The position numbers were made by a program, and so were the translations under genes. Of a stretch of DNA of 64,000 bases, positions 52,995-63,696 are shown one piece after another (positions within the stretch are counted from its first letter, which is position 1; each line of letters starts with the position of its first letter). The DNA comes from JADGRA01 sp052143535. GTDB taxonomy: Bacteria > Myxococcota > Myxococcia > Myxococcales > Myxococcaceae. The DNA lies in contig JBKQSS010000087.1 in NCBI GenBank assembly GCA_052143535.1, positions 7,013-71,012 of the forward strand, given 5' to 3'. Below the pieces are notes generated by a model that was given only the letters and a program-made list of their open reading frames with translations, did not search any database and was not told where the DNA came from.

Positions 52995-53735
52995 ATGAGC
53001 GCTTGGCACGTGGACGTTCTGACGCTTTTCCCGGAAATGGTGACCGGGTACGTCTCGGAGAGCATCCTCGGAAAGGCAGTCGAGCGCGGCCTCGTTCAGG
53101 TCACTGCTCACGACATCCGCAGTTATGCCGAGGGAAAGCATCGCGTCACCGACGACGCTCCGTACGGCGGCGGTGCGGGGATGGTCTTCAAGCCGGAACC
53201 GTTGGTCTCCGCCATCGAGGCTGCTCGGGTGCGCTTGCCCGGGGCGCGGGTCCTGCTCACCTCTCCGCGCGGCGACAGGCTCGACCAGCCCATGGCCCGG
53301 GCTCTGGCCGCACGCCCAACGGACTTGGTGTTGGTCTGCGGCCGCTACGAGGGCGTCGACGAGCGGGTCAGTGCCTATGTTGACGGGGAAGTTTCGCTTG
53401 GGGACTTTGTGCTCACCGGTGGGGAGTTGGTGGCCCTGTGCCTTGTCGATGCGGTGGCGCGGCTCCTCCCCGGCGTGCTTGGAAATGCGGGCTCGACGGC
53501 GTCCGAGAGCTTCGAGGAAGGGCTGTTGGAGTACCCGCACTACACCCGGCCGGCCCTGTTTCGGGGGGTGGAAGTGCCGGCCGTCCTTCAGAGCGGCGAC
53601 CATGCCCGGGTGGCGCGGTGGCGACGGTGGCAGGCTTTGAAGTGGACGCGTGAGCGGAGGCCGGACCTTCTGGCCCGGGTCACCCTCAGCGCCGAGGACC
53701 AGCGCCTGCTGGCGCTGGGGGAGGAGGAGTTGTGA
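52995..53735 (+). CDS. trmD: tRNA (guanine-N1)-methyltransferase TrmD
   Basis: 246 residues. SPOUT-fold motifs: LTLFPEM, DDAPYGGGAGMV, LLTSPRGDRLDQ, LVCGRYEGVDERV, GDFVLTGGELVALCLVDA (SAM-binding knot) and EYPHYTRP. It makes m1G37 in tRNAs and prevents frameshifting. Start ATG 52995. Confidence 0.97.
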   Translation: MSAWHVDVLTLFPEMVTGYVSESILGKAVERGLVQVTAHDIRSYAEGKHRVTDDAPYGGGAGMVFKPEPLVSAIEAARVRLPGARVLLTSPRGDRLDQPMARALAARPTDLVLVCGRYEGVDERVSAYVDGEVSLGDFVLTGGELVALCLVDAVARLLPGVLGNAGSTASESFEEGLLEYPHYTRPALFRGVEVPAVLQSGDHARVARWRRWQALKWTRERRPDLLARVTLSAEDQRLLALGEEEL

Positions 53736-53955
53736 CGCCACGCCTCAGTCCAACCTCGGCCAGTGGGCCCACCGTTGAGCATAGAGGCCGAAGGGGGGCC
53801 GCGGAGGTCTCCGGTGGCCCTGGCGGTCTCATGCTTAGTACGTCCAAGGGCTTGCGGGGCCCGGCCCCTTCCTGCTAGGTAGGCCGGCTCCTCCGTGGTC
53901 GGGGTTTCCTGTCGCCTCGGGGTGGCCATCCCAGGAGCAGTCGGAGTCAGCAGCC
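53736..53955 (+). other. 220-base leader/intergenic region before rplS
   Basis: No open frame with coding character. It contains GC-rich potential stems, for example GGGGCC at 53857-53862 with GGCCCC close by, and a GGAG about 12 bases before the rplS ATG. Ribosomal protein leaders often bind the protein itself, but no known L19 leader motif could be recognised. Confidence 0.4.
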
Positions 53956-54444
53956 ATGCGCCTCAGCGCCCTCGAATACGTCGAGTCAAAGCAGCTTCGG
54001 AAGGACCTTACCGACTTCCGCACCGGTGACACGGTCCGCGTCCACTGGAAGGTGAAGGAAGGCGAGAAGGAGCGGGTCCAGCCCTTTGAAGGGGTGGTCA
54101 TCCGTAAGACGAAGGGGGCCAACCGCGCCACCTTCACCGTGCGGAAAATCTCCTACGGAGTGGGTGTCGAGCGCATCTTTCCGCTTCACAGCCCGCGCTA
54201 CGAGCGGATTGACGTTGTCACCCGGGGCAGCGTCAGCCGCAACCGCCTGTTTTACCTCCGCGACCTCAAAGGCAAGGCCTCGCGCGTGGATGTCCAGGAG
54301 GAGGCGCTCGAAGTGGCGGCCCCGGACGCGGCGCCAGTAGCCGAGGGTGCCGCGGTCGCCGTCGCCGAGGGCAGTGCCGTTGCGGCTAAGCCCAGCAAGA
54401 AGGCGAAGGGCAAGAAGGCCAAGGGCGAGAAGTCGGCCGGCTGA
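53956..54444 (+). CDS. rplS: 50S ribosomal protein L19 with Ala/Lys tail
   Basis: 162 residues against a usual length near 115. The L19 core (about 1-115) is intact: DFRTGDTVRVHWKVKEGEKE, QPFEGVVIRKTKG, TFTVRKISYGVGVERIFPLH and RRAKLYYLR-like NRLFYLRDLKGKASRV. The extra 45 residues are Ala/Val/Pro-rich and end in a lysine cluster KKAKGKKAKGEK. L19 sits at the 30S-50S interface. Separated from trmD by 220 bases, it may have its own promoter. Confidence 0.95.
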   Translation: MRLSALEYVESKQLRKDLTDFRTGDTVRVHWKVKEGEKERVQPFEGVVIRKTKGANRATFTVRKISYGVGVERIFPLHSPRYERIDVVTRGSVSRNRLFYLRDLKGKASRVDVQEEALEVAAPDAAPVAEGAAVAVAEGSAVAAKPSKKAKGKKAKGEKSAG

Positions 54445-54486
54445 GCCGCGCCGCCGCCGGACGTTCTGTCGTACAGTATTCGGCCT

Positions 54487-56355
54487 GTGCACTGGGTCGA
54501 GTTTGCGCTGCAGGGCGTTCGCGGTTTCCTGCCGAGCGTTCGCATTTCGCTGCGGCCAGGCTACTGGACGCTGCTGCCACAGGCGCCGGGTGCACCGTTG
54601 GTGGGGCTCACCTCGGCGATGCTCTACCCAGATGGACGGGGCGGGGATGCGGCCTTTGCCACCCCAGGGCAGGAGTCGCGGGCCGCGCTTTGGTTCTCCG
54701 CGCGTGACGGAGGCACTTACCGGGTGATGCGTGACCTCGGCCGGGGGGGAGCCCTTCACAAGGTCAACCCCTCCACCCGGGCGCACGACCTGGTGACTGA
54801 AGACCCAGCGGAACTGGTGCAATTCCTCCGAGGGCAAGTGGGTCTGCCGGCGCGTGGCGTCTACGAGCAGCTCTTCACCTTCACCGCTTCCCAGCTCCCC
54901 AGCAGGCGTCCTCCCAAGCCCGGGCGCTCTCCGGGCGCCACCAGAATTGCGCCGCCTCCGAGCGCCGCAATGCCGGAGCCGGCGCTCGACGCCGGAGCAG
55001 CGCAGGCTCGCATTGGGGAGCTCACCAAGGAGCTGGCGCTGGCGAGCGAGGTGGAAAAGCTTCAATACCGCCTGGACGGCATCGCAGGGCAGATTTTCCA
55101 GCTCGAGCTTCGGGTGAAGGGTGTGGAGGGACTTGAGACGGCCGTGGCCGAGGCGCGCGCTGTTTTTGACGCTGCGCCCTCGCCGAGGAACCTCGGCCTC
55201 CCTGACGACGTCGTGGCACAGGCCCGGAACCACGCCGTGCTGGTGACGAAGTGCGACGAGGCGCTGGCCCGCCTCGAGACTGAGCGTCAAATGGACGCTG
55301 CCATCGCGCCCCCCGACGCGGTGCCCATCACCCGAGACGGACGCTTCTGGACTGGCATCGGGCTCGGGACGGCCGCCCTGCTCGGCGGTCTTTTGACCTC
55401 CGCCCCATGGCAGTACGTGTCCTTGCTGGACATCCCAGCCTTCGGGCTTGCGGCGTTGGTCGCCCTCAAGCATGTGGAGGACGTCCAGTGGTCAGAGTAC
55501 GCGGTGCGGAAAGGCGAACGATTGGCGGAGCGCGAGAAGAAAATTCGCGACCAGTTCGAGTTCGAGACTCAGCCGCTGCGCTCGGCGATGAAGGTGGTGG
55601 GCGTGGAGAAGCCCGAGGACCTGGTGGCTGCTCTGGCCCAACGCGAAGAGCTGTGGAACCGCGTGCTGCAGTTGGAAGGCCAGCTCAACGGGGCCAAGGA
55701 GGCGCCCGAGTACGTCGCCGCCTCCACGCAGCTCGCCGAGCTCCGGGCCGAGCAGGAGGCGCTCAACGCACGCCTGCTGGAGCAAGGCTCCTACGTGCGC
55801 GACCCGAACGACGTGGAGCGCGAGCTGGCGAGGCTGCGGGAGGGGTTGGCTCGTTCCCGGGCTCCGGCGCCCGCAGCTTCCCCGTCGCCCTCCCGGACAC
55901 CGGTCCCCATCGAGCCTCTGGAGGACCCCATGCCGGCGGTGCTCAGCCCGGCAGCTGACCTTCTGGCGCTCGACATTCCGGGAGTGGTGGCGCTGGTGCA
56001 GGAGCGCTGGGCGCAGTATGCGTCCGCTCTCACCGAGCGGCGGGTCGAGCACTGCGAGGTGGACCTTTCGGGCCATGCCTTCGTGCGCGGCAGCGGTCGT
56101 CGAATGGGAGTGGGCGAGCTCGCTGCCCGGGACTTGGACTGGCTTTACCTCGCGCTGCGCCTCACCCTCATCGAGAAGTCCGCCGGCCAGCACCCGCACA
56201 CTGTGCTCTTCGAGGACTTGGCGCCAGCCCTGGACGAGGCCCGGCTGCCGCTGCTGGGGCGAATGCTCAAGCACCTCGGGTCACTGACGCAGGTGCTGCA
56301 CGTCACCGGGCACGCCGTGTTCAACTCGCTCTCCGATGGGTCGGCCAACGTCTGA
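54487..56355 (+). CDS. YhaN/SMC-like protein with degenerate ATPase motifs and TM hairpin
   Basis: 622 residues from GTG 54487. N-terminal residues FALQGVRGFLPSVRISLRPG resemble the first strand pair of an AAA-type SMC/YhaN ATPase, but where the Walker A loop should be, the sequence is LLPQAPGAPLVGLTSAMLYP, without the GKS/T. Two short TM segments (about 286-303 and 310-325) interrupt coiled-coil regions (about 170-240 and 335-460). The C-terminal block RMGVGELAARDLDWLYLALR (about 540) matches the SMC signature/helix region, and VLFEDLAPALDEARLP then HVTGH matches Walker B and the H-loop of YhaN proteins, with the Walker B acidic pair changed to Glu-Asp. It is probably a membrane-bound structural relative of YhaN without normal ATP hydrolysis. 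Partners unknown. Confidence 0.65.
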   Translation: MHWVEFALQGVRGFLPSVRISLRPGYWTLLPQAPGAPLVGLTSAMLYPDGRGGDAAFATPGQESRAALWFSARDGGTYRVMRDLGRGGALHKVNPSTRAHDLVTEDPAELVQFLRGQVGLPARGVYEQLFTFTASQLPSRRPPKPGRSPGATRIAPPPSAAMPEPALDAGAAQARIGELTKELALASEVEKLQYRLDGIAGQIFQLELRVKGVEGLETAVAEARAVFDAAPSPRNLGLPDDVVAQARNHAVLVTKCDEALARLETERQMDAAIAPPDAVPITRDGRFWTGIGLGTAALLGGLLTSAPWQYVSLLDIPAFGLAALVALKHVEDVQWSEYAVRKGERLAEREKKIRDQFEFETQPLRSAMKVVGVEKPEDLVAALAQREELWNRVLQLEGQLNGAKEAPEYVAASTQLAELRAEQEALNARLLEQGSYVRDPNDVERELARLREGLARSRAPAPAASPSPSRTPVPIEPLEDPMPAVLSPAADLLALDIPGVVALVQERWAQYASALTERRVEHCEVDLSGHAFVRGSGRRMGVGELAARDLDWLYLALRLTLIEKSAGQHPHTVLFEDLAPALDEARLPLLGRMLKHLGSLTQVLHVTGHAVFNSLSDGSANV

Positions 56356-56403
56356 GCTGCCACACCGGAAGGCGGGGCGGCGTTTTGAGCAATTCCCAGG
56401 CCC

Positions 56404-57267
56404 ATGGAGCGCTCGGGCATGAGAGGGGGGTATGTGCCTGGAACGCTGTTTCTCGTCGCGACGCCCATCGGCAACCTCGGAGACCTCACGGCGCGCGCGG
56501 GTGAGACGCTGGCCCGTGCGGACTTCATTATCTGCGAGGACACCCGACACACCGGCCACCTCTTGGCCTCGCTCGGACTGAAAAAGCCAACGGTGAGTCT
56601 GCCGGCGTTCGCCGAAAAGGCTCGTGCCGAGCGCATTCTCGAGCGACTGGTGGCCGGCCAGGACGCCGCGCTGGTGACCGATGCAGGAACGCCCGCCGTC
56701 AGCGACCCAGGCGAGTACCTGGTGGCCGAGGCGCTGGCCGCTGGACTCCGGGTGGTGCCGATTCCAGGGCCCAGCGCAGTGTTGGCCGCGCTTTCTGCTT
56801 CGGGGTTGCCGACGGGGCGCTTTCACTTCCTCGGGTTTCTTCCCCGGCAGGGGCCCGAACGCAGCGCCATGCTCGACGAGGTGGCTGGCCTCCGGGCCTC
56901 ACTGGTCATTTACGAATCCCCGCGCCGACTCGCAGAGACCCTGCGGGAGCTGGCCGGCGCGCTGGGAGACCGCCGCGGCGTGGTGGCCCGCGAGCTCACT
57001 AAGGTCCATGAAGAATTCGTCCGCGGGCCCTTGACCGAGCTGGCCGACAAATACGCGGCCGAGCCGCCTCGAGGCGAGGTGGTGCTGGTGGTCGAGGGCC
57101 GGACGGGGGTCGAGCGGTGGGCCGAGGCGGAAATGCGCGCCGCCCTGACCGCTGGGCTGTCCCGAGGGGAGAGGCTCAAGACGCTGTCCGCGGAGTTGGC
57201 GCGGGCCTCGGGTTGGCCGAGCACCGAAGTCTACCGACTGGCCAACGCCGTCAAGCGCAGCCAATAA
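56404..57267 (+). CDS. rsmI: 16S rRNA 2'-O-ribose C1402 methyltransferase RsmI
   Basis: 287 residues; M6 (ATG 56419) is an equally possible start. Tetrapyrrole-methylase fold: LFLVATPIGNLGDLTARA, CEDTRHTGHLL, ALVTDAGTPAVSDPGEYL, PIPGPSAVLAALSASGLPT, FHFLGFLPRQG, and ELTKVHEEFVRG. It adds a 2'-O-methyl at C1402 in the decoding centre. It is convergent with the next gene, 21 bases apart. Confidence 0.96.
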   Translation: MERSGMRGGYVPGTLFLVATPIGNLGDLTARAGETLARADFIICEDTRHTGHLLASLGLKKPTVSLPAFAEKARAERILERLVAGQDAALVTDAGTPAVSDPGEYLVAEALAAGLRVVPIPGPSAVLAALSASGLPTGRFHFLGFLPRQGPERSAMLDEVAGLRASLVIYESPRRLAETLRELAGALGDRRGVVARELTKVHEEFVRGPLTELADKYAAEPPRGEVVLVVEGRTGVERWAEAEMRAALTAGLSRGERLKTLSAELARASGWPSTEVYRLANAVKRSQ

Positions 57268-57288
57268 GAGTCCTGGACGGCACAAACG

Positions 57289-58353
57289 TCAGTGCCTCGG
57301 CGTCGAGGACGTGGCTTCGACAGAGGTCTGCGCAAGCTGGCTGCGGGCCGCGGCCACCAGGCTGTCGAAGGCGGCGCGTTCGCTGCGGGGAACGCTGGCG
57401 CGCGTGGTGGGGTGTTCCTGGAACGGGTCGAGCACGCGGCCGTCCTCAGCTTCGAGCTGGTAATGCAGATGCGGGGCGAAGGAGTGTCCGCTGTTGCCGC
57501 TGTGGGCGATGACCTCTCCCTTTTTGACGGTGGTACCGCGGGTCAGACTCTTGGGCAGCTCCGAGAGGTGGAGAAAAATGGCTCGGCGGTGGGGGCTGGC
57601 GGACTCGGTGACTTCGAGCGAATTGCCGTTCCCATGGAAGGCCCAATTCTTTCGGGTGATGGTGCCGTCGAAGGTAGCTTTGACCGGACTGCCCACCGGT
57701 GTCTTGAAGTCCACGCCCTTGTGTCCCCGTCCATCGCGGATGAGGGACGTCACCTGCTCGTAGTTGTCCAGGGGTGACGGGTCGAGGCGGAGCTCCAACT
57801 CCTCAGCGTCGGCAAGGTAATACCGGGGAAACTCCGAGGAGCTGCTGCGGAAGCGAAACGCCTCGAGGGTGCGTTGCAGCTTGCCGCTCACCACGCGGAG
57901 TGCCTGGACCACTGGCTCCGCGTCGGCTCGTTCCTCGTACAGCAACTCGACGCGGTCTCCTCGCTGAAGGTCCGCCGGTACCCGCATCCACCAAACCAGG
58001 AGCCGCTTCACCACCTGCGCCAGGGCGGGGCCCGTTTCCCGTCCAGCGGCCTGAACCAAGGCCGTTTCCAGCGCGCCATCCAGCACCACCGACAGCTGGT
58101 GCGGCCCCTCGGTCGACGCCTCCGGGGGGGGCGGCGCCGCCTCCGGTAGTGGCGGGGTACTCGGTGGGGAGACCAACTGAAGCTCCAGTGGCACGCGAAC
58201 CACACTCGTCGCCTCCAGGCGACGGTGCTGGGCCCTCCAGCGCCAGGCGTAGCCTGTGGCTGCGACCGCCGCGGCGAGGACTACCCAACGTGTCGCCGGC
58301 GCCCGTCTCCTCCGACGGCTGGAGTCGCCGAGCACCGGCATTTTTACTGCCAC
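57289..58353 (-). CDS. M23-family (LytM) metallopeptidase, membrane-anchored
   Basis: 354 residues. An Arg-rich N-terminus and TM (about 22-38) are followed by a proline-rich linker and a helical region. The C-terminal M23 domain has the zinc ligands in RGHKGVDFKTP (HxxxD) and in APHLHYQLEAEDG (HxH); both motifs are intact, so it should be active. It would cut peptide cross-links in peptidoglycan on the periplasmic side. The start lies 10 bases after the regulator stop on the same strand, so the pair may be co-transcribed. Confidence 0.88.
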   Translation of the reverse strand: MAVKMPVLGDSSRRRRRAPATRWVVLAAAVAATGYAWRWRAQHRRLEATSVVRVPLELQLVSPPSTPPLPEAAPPPPEASTEGPHQLSVVLDGALETALVQAAGRETGPALAQVVKRLLVWWMRVPADLQRGDRVELLYEERADAEPVVQALRVVSGKLQRTLEAFRFRSSSSEFPRYYLADAEELELRLDPSPLDNYEQVTSLIRDGRGHKGVDFKTPVGSPVKATFDGTITRKNWAFHGNGNSLEVTESASPHRRAIFLHLSELPKSLTRGTTVKKGEVIAHSGNSGHSFAPHLHYQLEAEDGRVLDPFQEHPTTRASVPRSERAAFDSLVAAARSQLAQTSVEATSSTPRH

Positions 58354-58363
58354 GGCTTCTCCC

Positions 58364-59749
<1,386 letters not shown>

Positions 59750-59810
59750 TGAGAGCCGGATAGCATGCGGGCACGTGGGTTGCTCCGGTTAGAGTCAGAA
59801 GTCGTCCACG

Positions 59811-61466
59811 GTGCCCGAGAACTCCGACAGCGCCCCACCTGCCTCGGCTCACGGCGCCAGCCGCGTGGCGCTGGGGATTCTCCTCTCGCGGCTAGCTGGC
59901 CTCATCCGCACGCGGGTGTTTGCCCACGCCTTTGGGACCTCAGCAGTGGCTGGGGCCTTCTCTGCGGCCTTGCGCATCCCCAACACCCTGCAAAACCTAC
60001 TCGGGGAGGGGGTGCTCTCTGCCTCCTTCATTCCGGTGTATGCCCGGCTACTGGGGGAAAAAAACGAGGAGGCGGCAGACCGGGTCGCGGGAGCCGTGTT
60101 TGGTCTCCTTTCGGCGGCTACGGCTGTCTTGGTTGTCCTCGGAGTCGCCGGTGCCCCTTGGCTTGCTCGGCTGGTTGCCGGTGGCTACGCCACCACCGAC
60201 CCGGTGGCGTTTGCCAAGACCGTCGAGTTGACTCGCATTCTCTTCCCGAGCACCGGCCTGTTGGTGATGAGCGCCTGGTGTCTCGGTGTCCTCAACAGCC
60301 ATCGCCGCTTCTTCCTCTCCTACACCGCCCCGGTCGTTTGGAACGCGGCGCAGATTGGGCTTCTTCTGGCCGCTGGAGGCCGCGTAGGGGAGGGCCGGCT
60401 CGCAACCCTGCTTGCCTGGTCGGTGGTGGGCGGAAGCCTCCTCCAGTTTGCGGTGCAGCTGCCGTCTGTGCTTCGACTGCTCGGCGCGTTTCGCCCTTCG
60501 CTGGACACCGCCAGCCGCGCCATGCGCACCGTGCTGCGCAACTTTTTTCCGGTGGTCCTCGGCCGTGGGGTGGTGCAAGTGAGCGCCCTCGTGGACACCT
60601 TCTACGCGTCGCTTATTTCGGCGCCGGCCGTGTCCGCGCTTTATTACGCCCAGCTGATTGGCGTCCTTCCAGTGTCCCTATTCGGGATGTCCGTCTCTGC
60701 GGCCGAACTTCCCGAGCTCTCACGGGAGTCGAGCGTCCAGCAGGGCGCTGAGGAGCGCCTCCGAAGGCGGCTCGATGCGGGGCTCCGCCGAATCGCCTTC
60801 TTCGTCGTTCCGTCGGCGATGGCATTTCTCGGCCTGGGCGACGTGGTGGGCGGGCTGCTGGTCCAGACTGGCCGGTTTGGGCCGGCAGAAACGAGACAGC
60901 TCTGGTACCTGCTGATGGGCTCGGCGGTGGGACTCCTGGCCGGCACTCTGGCGCGCCTCTACGCGTCAGCCTTCTATGCGCTGCACGACGCCCGGACTCC
61001 ATTCCGGTTCGCGACGGTGCGTGTGCTGGTGGCCGCCGGCCTGGCCTACCTCGCCGTCCGACACCTTGCCCAATGGTTGGGCGCCCCCGCGCTCGTCGGC
61101 TGCGCCGGCATCACCGCAGCGAGCGGTATTGCCGCGTGGTTTGAATTCCTGCTGCTCCGGCGCGCGCTCACCAGACGCGTGGGCGCGACCGGCGTTGGGA
61201 CAGCGCGCGTGGTTCGACTGTGGGGCTCAGCCCTCGCGGCCGCTGCCGTGGCGCTCGGCGCCAAGGGGTTGCTTGTCCGCCAGCTGGGGGCGTCCGCCGC
61301 CGCGACGGCATCCTGGGGAGGGTGGGTGCTCCCCGCGCCAGCGTTGAACCCGGTCCTCACCGCAGCAGTCCTGCTCCCCCTGTACGGCGCTGTTTACCTG
61401 ACCTTGACCGCCGCCCTGCAGGTGTCGGAGCTCTCTAGGCTTCGCTTCCGCTTCCTGAAGCGCTGA
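59811..61466 (+). CDS. murJ: Lipid II flippase MurJ
   Basis: 551 residues from GTG 59811 with about 14 TM helices. The family opening GASRVALGILLSRLAGLIRT and RVFAHAFGTSAVAGAFSAAL with RIPNTLQNLLGEGVLSASFI matches MurJ/MviN closely, including the Arg residues of the central cavity. It moves lipid II across the inner membrane for cell-wall synthesis. It is divergent from the NtrC-type gene across 61 bases. Confidence 0.95.
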   Translation: MPENSDSAPPASAHGASRVALGILLSRLAGLIRTRVFAHAFGTSAVAGAFSAALRIPNTLQNLLGEGVLSASFIPVYARLLGEKNEEAADRVAGAVFGLLSAATAVLVVLGVAGAPWLARLVAGGYATTDPVAFAKTVELTRILFPSTGLLVMSAWCLGVLNSHRRFFLSYTAPVVWNAAQIGLLLAAGGRVGEGRLATLLAWSVVGGSLLQFAVQLPSVLRLLGAFRPSLDTASRAMRTVLRNFFPVVLGRGVVQVSALVDTFYASLISAPAVSALYYAQLIGVLPVSLFGMSVSAAELPELSRESSVQQGAEERLRRRLDAGLRRIAFFVVPSAMAFLGLGDVVGGLLVQTGRFGPAETRQLWYLLMGSAVGLLAGTLARLYASAFYALHDARTPFRFATVRVLVAAGLAYLAVRHLAQWLGAPALVGCAGITAASGIAAWFEFLLLRRALTRRVGATGVGTARVVRLWGSALAAAAVALGAKGLLVRQLGASAAATASWGGWVLPAPALNPVLTAAVLLPLYGAVYLTLTAALQVSELSRLRFRFLKR

Positions 61467-61577
61467 GAATTCCGTGCCCTGACGGTGGAAACCGGTGCCG
61501 GCTGCGACGCTGAGGTGCGAGGTGCCCTGCGGGACGGAAACCCGCGGAAGTGCTCGTCCCACATGGTGTCGTGGCGT

Positions 61578-61606
61578 TTGCCTCTCGGGGCTGGTTGTGT
61601 CATAGC
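61578..61606 (+). promoter_or_regulatory. Candidate sigma-70 promoter of the S1-domain gene
   Basis: TTGCCT (61578-61583), 17-base spacer, CATAGC (61601-61606), about 80 bases before the GTG start. Modest match only. Confidence 0.3.
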
Positions 61607-61684
61607 CCGCGCCCTCGCGACCCGAGGAGGCGCTCCGGCAAAGGGGCGTGCCTTGAGGCGCGGCAACACGAGGTTTTAGCCGAC

Positions 61685-63631
61685 GTGAGCGACGAGCGAT
61701 TTGGAGGGTCTGGTCCGCGCAAGCCCCGACCCACGTTTGGGGATGTGATGCTGGGCATCCCTGCCGGCCGAGGCGGAGAGCGCGAGGAGCGGCCCCAAAA
61801 GGGTCGAGCTCGTGGCGCAAGCACCCGCCGTCCAAGCCAGCCCCCCGCTACCTCCACTGCGCCAGCGCAGGGCGCTGCGCCGGCAGAGGAAGCCGCCCCG
61901 ACGCCGGTTGCGAAGCCACGGCGTCCGGAGCGCAGGCGCCCCCAGGGGCCACTGGTTGTCGTCCGCCGGGCCACCGGAGTCGTTGAAACGCGGGAGCTGA
62001 CCGAGCGGCCCGAGGCTTCAGCCACGCCAGGGGACGCAGCTGCCGCCCCGGTAGCGGCTGAACCTGGCCCGGCCGCGGAGGCGGTGCCGCCGATCCGACC
62101 GCAAACTCGGCAGGTCGAGGAGCCGCAGCCCGACGATGGCTCCTTCGCGGACATGTTGGCGGCCTCAGAGAAACATGAAGCGCCCGTCCGGCGAGTGCGT
62201 GTCGGCGAAAAGGTGACCGGCACTATTTTCCAGCTTGGCGCGGATACCGCCTTTGTCTCTCTCGGTGGGCGGTCCGAGGCGATGATTGAGCTGCGCGAGC
62301 TAAAGGATGAGGAGGGCATCCTCCGCTTGGGCGTCGGAGACACCGTCGAGGCCTACGTCCTCGAATCGGGTGCCCGTGGCACTCTGTTGACGAGGACGCT
62401 GTCCAAGGGCTCCGCTTCCCTAGCGATGCTGGCAGAAGCCAGGACGTCCGGCTTGCCTGTCGAGGGCCTAGTGCTCGCCGTCAACAAAGGTGGCTTCGAA
62501 GTTGCGGTCGGTGAGGCTCGGGCGTTTGTGCCGATGAGCCAGATGGACCTTCGCTTTGTGGACAAGCCCGAGCAATTCATCGGCGAGCGACTCAAGTTTC
62601 GCGTTACCGAGCTTCGCGAGCGGAAGGTCGTGCTCAGCCGACGGTCACTGCTCGAGGAAGAGCAGAAGGCGCTCGCCGCCCAGACGCGAGCCAGTCTCGA
62701 TGTCGGCAAGGTGCTCCGCGGCCGGGTGACAGCAGTGCGCGAATTCGGCGCTTTCGTCGACTTGGGAGGCATCGAGGGCTTGGTGCCAGTCGGTGAGATG
62801 AGTCACACCCGGGTCGGGCGTCCATCGGACGTGTGCAAGGTCGGTGACGAAGTGGAGGTAGAAGTCCTTCGCATCGAGCCCGCGCAGCTCAACTCGCCGG
62901 ACAAGACCAAACACAAAGAGCGCATCACGCTCTCGATGCGGGCGCGGCAAGAAGACCCGTGGGAGGCGGCGGCGTCCGCCATACACGACGGAGATCGGCT
63001 ATCCGGTAAGGTCGTTCGTCTGCAGCCGTTTGGAGCCTTCGTCGAGTTACGGCCGGGAGTCGATGGACTCATCCACATTTCGGCCCTGTCGGACCGTCGC
63101 ATCGCGCACCCCCGCGACGCGGTCAGCATCGGCGACGAAGTCCTGGTGCAAGTCGAGAAAATCGATACGGCGGAGAAGCGAGTGGGTCTACGCCTGGTTC
63201 GGGACGGCGAGGTTGTCGGCGCTGGCACCCCGTCTCCTGCAGCCAGTCCGGACGTGGCCGAGAAGCCGGTGGCCGCACGGGCCGCGCCTGCGCCGCGCCC
63301 GAAAGTGGGTGAAGTCGTCACCGGTCAGGTGGACCGCATCGAACCCTACGGCGTTTTTCTGGTGTTTCCAGGAGGCCGCGGGCTGATTCCGGCAAGCGAG
63401 ACCGGGACTGAGCGTGGCACCGACCTGAGGCGCCAGTACTCTCTTGGCCAGGAACTCAAGGCGGCCATTCTCGACGTGGACGCAGCCGGAAAAATTCGAC
63501 TCTCCATTCCGGCGGCGCAGCGGATGGAGGAGCGGGCCGAGATGGAGGCCTGGAAGAGGAAACAGCCGGCCGGCTCGGGAGGCAAGGGCTTCGGCACCCT
63601 CGGGGATTTGCTCAAGGGCCGCAAGCTCTAG
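61685..63631 (+). CDS. S1-domain RNA-binding protein with five repeats
   Basis: 648 residues from GTG 61685 (GAGG upstream). About 150 N-terminal residues are Pro/Ala/Arg/Gln-rich and probably unstructured. Five S1-like OB folds follow: starting near VGEKVTGTIFQLGADTAFVS, GLPVEGLVLAVNKGGFEVAV, VGKVLRGRVTAVREFGAFVD, GDRLSGKVVRLQPFGAFVEL and VGEVVTGQVDRIEPYGVFLV. Ribosomal protein S1 has six repeats; this one is shorter with an unusual N-terminus, so it is more likely a related RNA-binding factor than rpsA itself. The longer frame to 61550 is not supported. Confidence 0.85.
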   Translation: MSDERFGGSGPRKPRPTFGDVMLGIPAGRGGEREERPQKGRARGASTRRPSQPPATSTAPAQGAAPAEEAAPTPVAKPRRPERRRPQGPLVVVRRATGVVETRELTERPEASATPGDAAAAPVAAEPGPAAEAVPPIRPQTRQVEEPQPDDGSFADMLAASEKHEAPVRRVRVGEKVTGTIFQLGADTAFVSLGGRSEAMIELRELKDEEGILRLGVGDTVEAYVLESGARGTLLTRTLSKGSASLAMLAEARTSGLPVEGLVLAVNKGGFEVAVGEARAFVPMSQMDLRFVDKPEQFIGERLKFRVTELRERKVVLSRRSLLEEEQKALAAQTRASLDVGKVLRGRVTAVREFGAFVDLGGIEGLVPVGEMSHTRVGRPSDVCKVGDEVEVEVLRIEPAQLNSPDKTKHKERITLSMRARQEDPWEAAASAIHDGDRLSGKVVRLQPFGAFVELRPGVDGLIHISALSDRRIAHPRDAVSIGDEVLVQVEKIDTAEKRVGLRLVRDGEVVGAGTPSPAASPDVAEKPVAARAAPAPRPKVGEVVTGQVDRIEPYGVFLVFPGGRGLIPASETGTERGTDLRRQYSLGQELKAAILDVDAAGKIRLSIPAAQRMEERAEMEAWKRKQPAGSGGKGFGTLGDLLKGRKL

Positions 63632-63654
63632 CGCGAGAAGAGTCGTGCATCCCC

Positions 63655-63683
63655 TTGACGGGCGCTGATCGGGCCGGTACAAG
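63655..63683 (+). promoter_or_regulatory. Strong promoter of the initiator-tRNA gene
   Basis: TTGACG (63655-63660), an ideal 17-base spacer and TACAAG (63678-63683), with a GC-rich discriminator before the tRNA at 63697, as expected for stable RNA genes. Confidence 0.7.
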
Positions 63684-63696
63684 CATCGGCCTTCGA

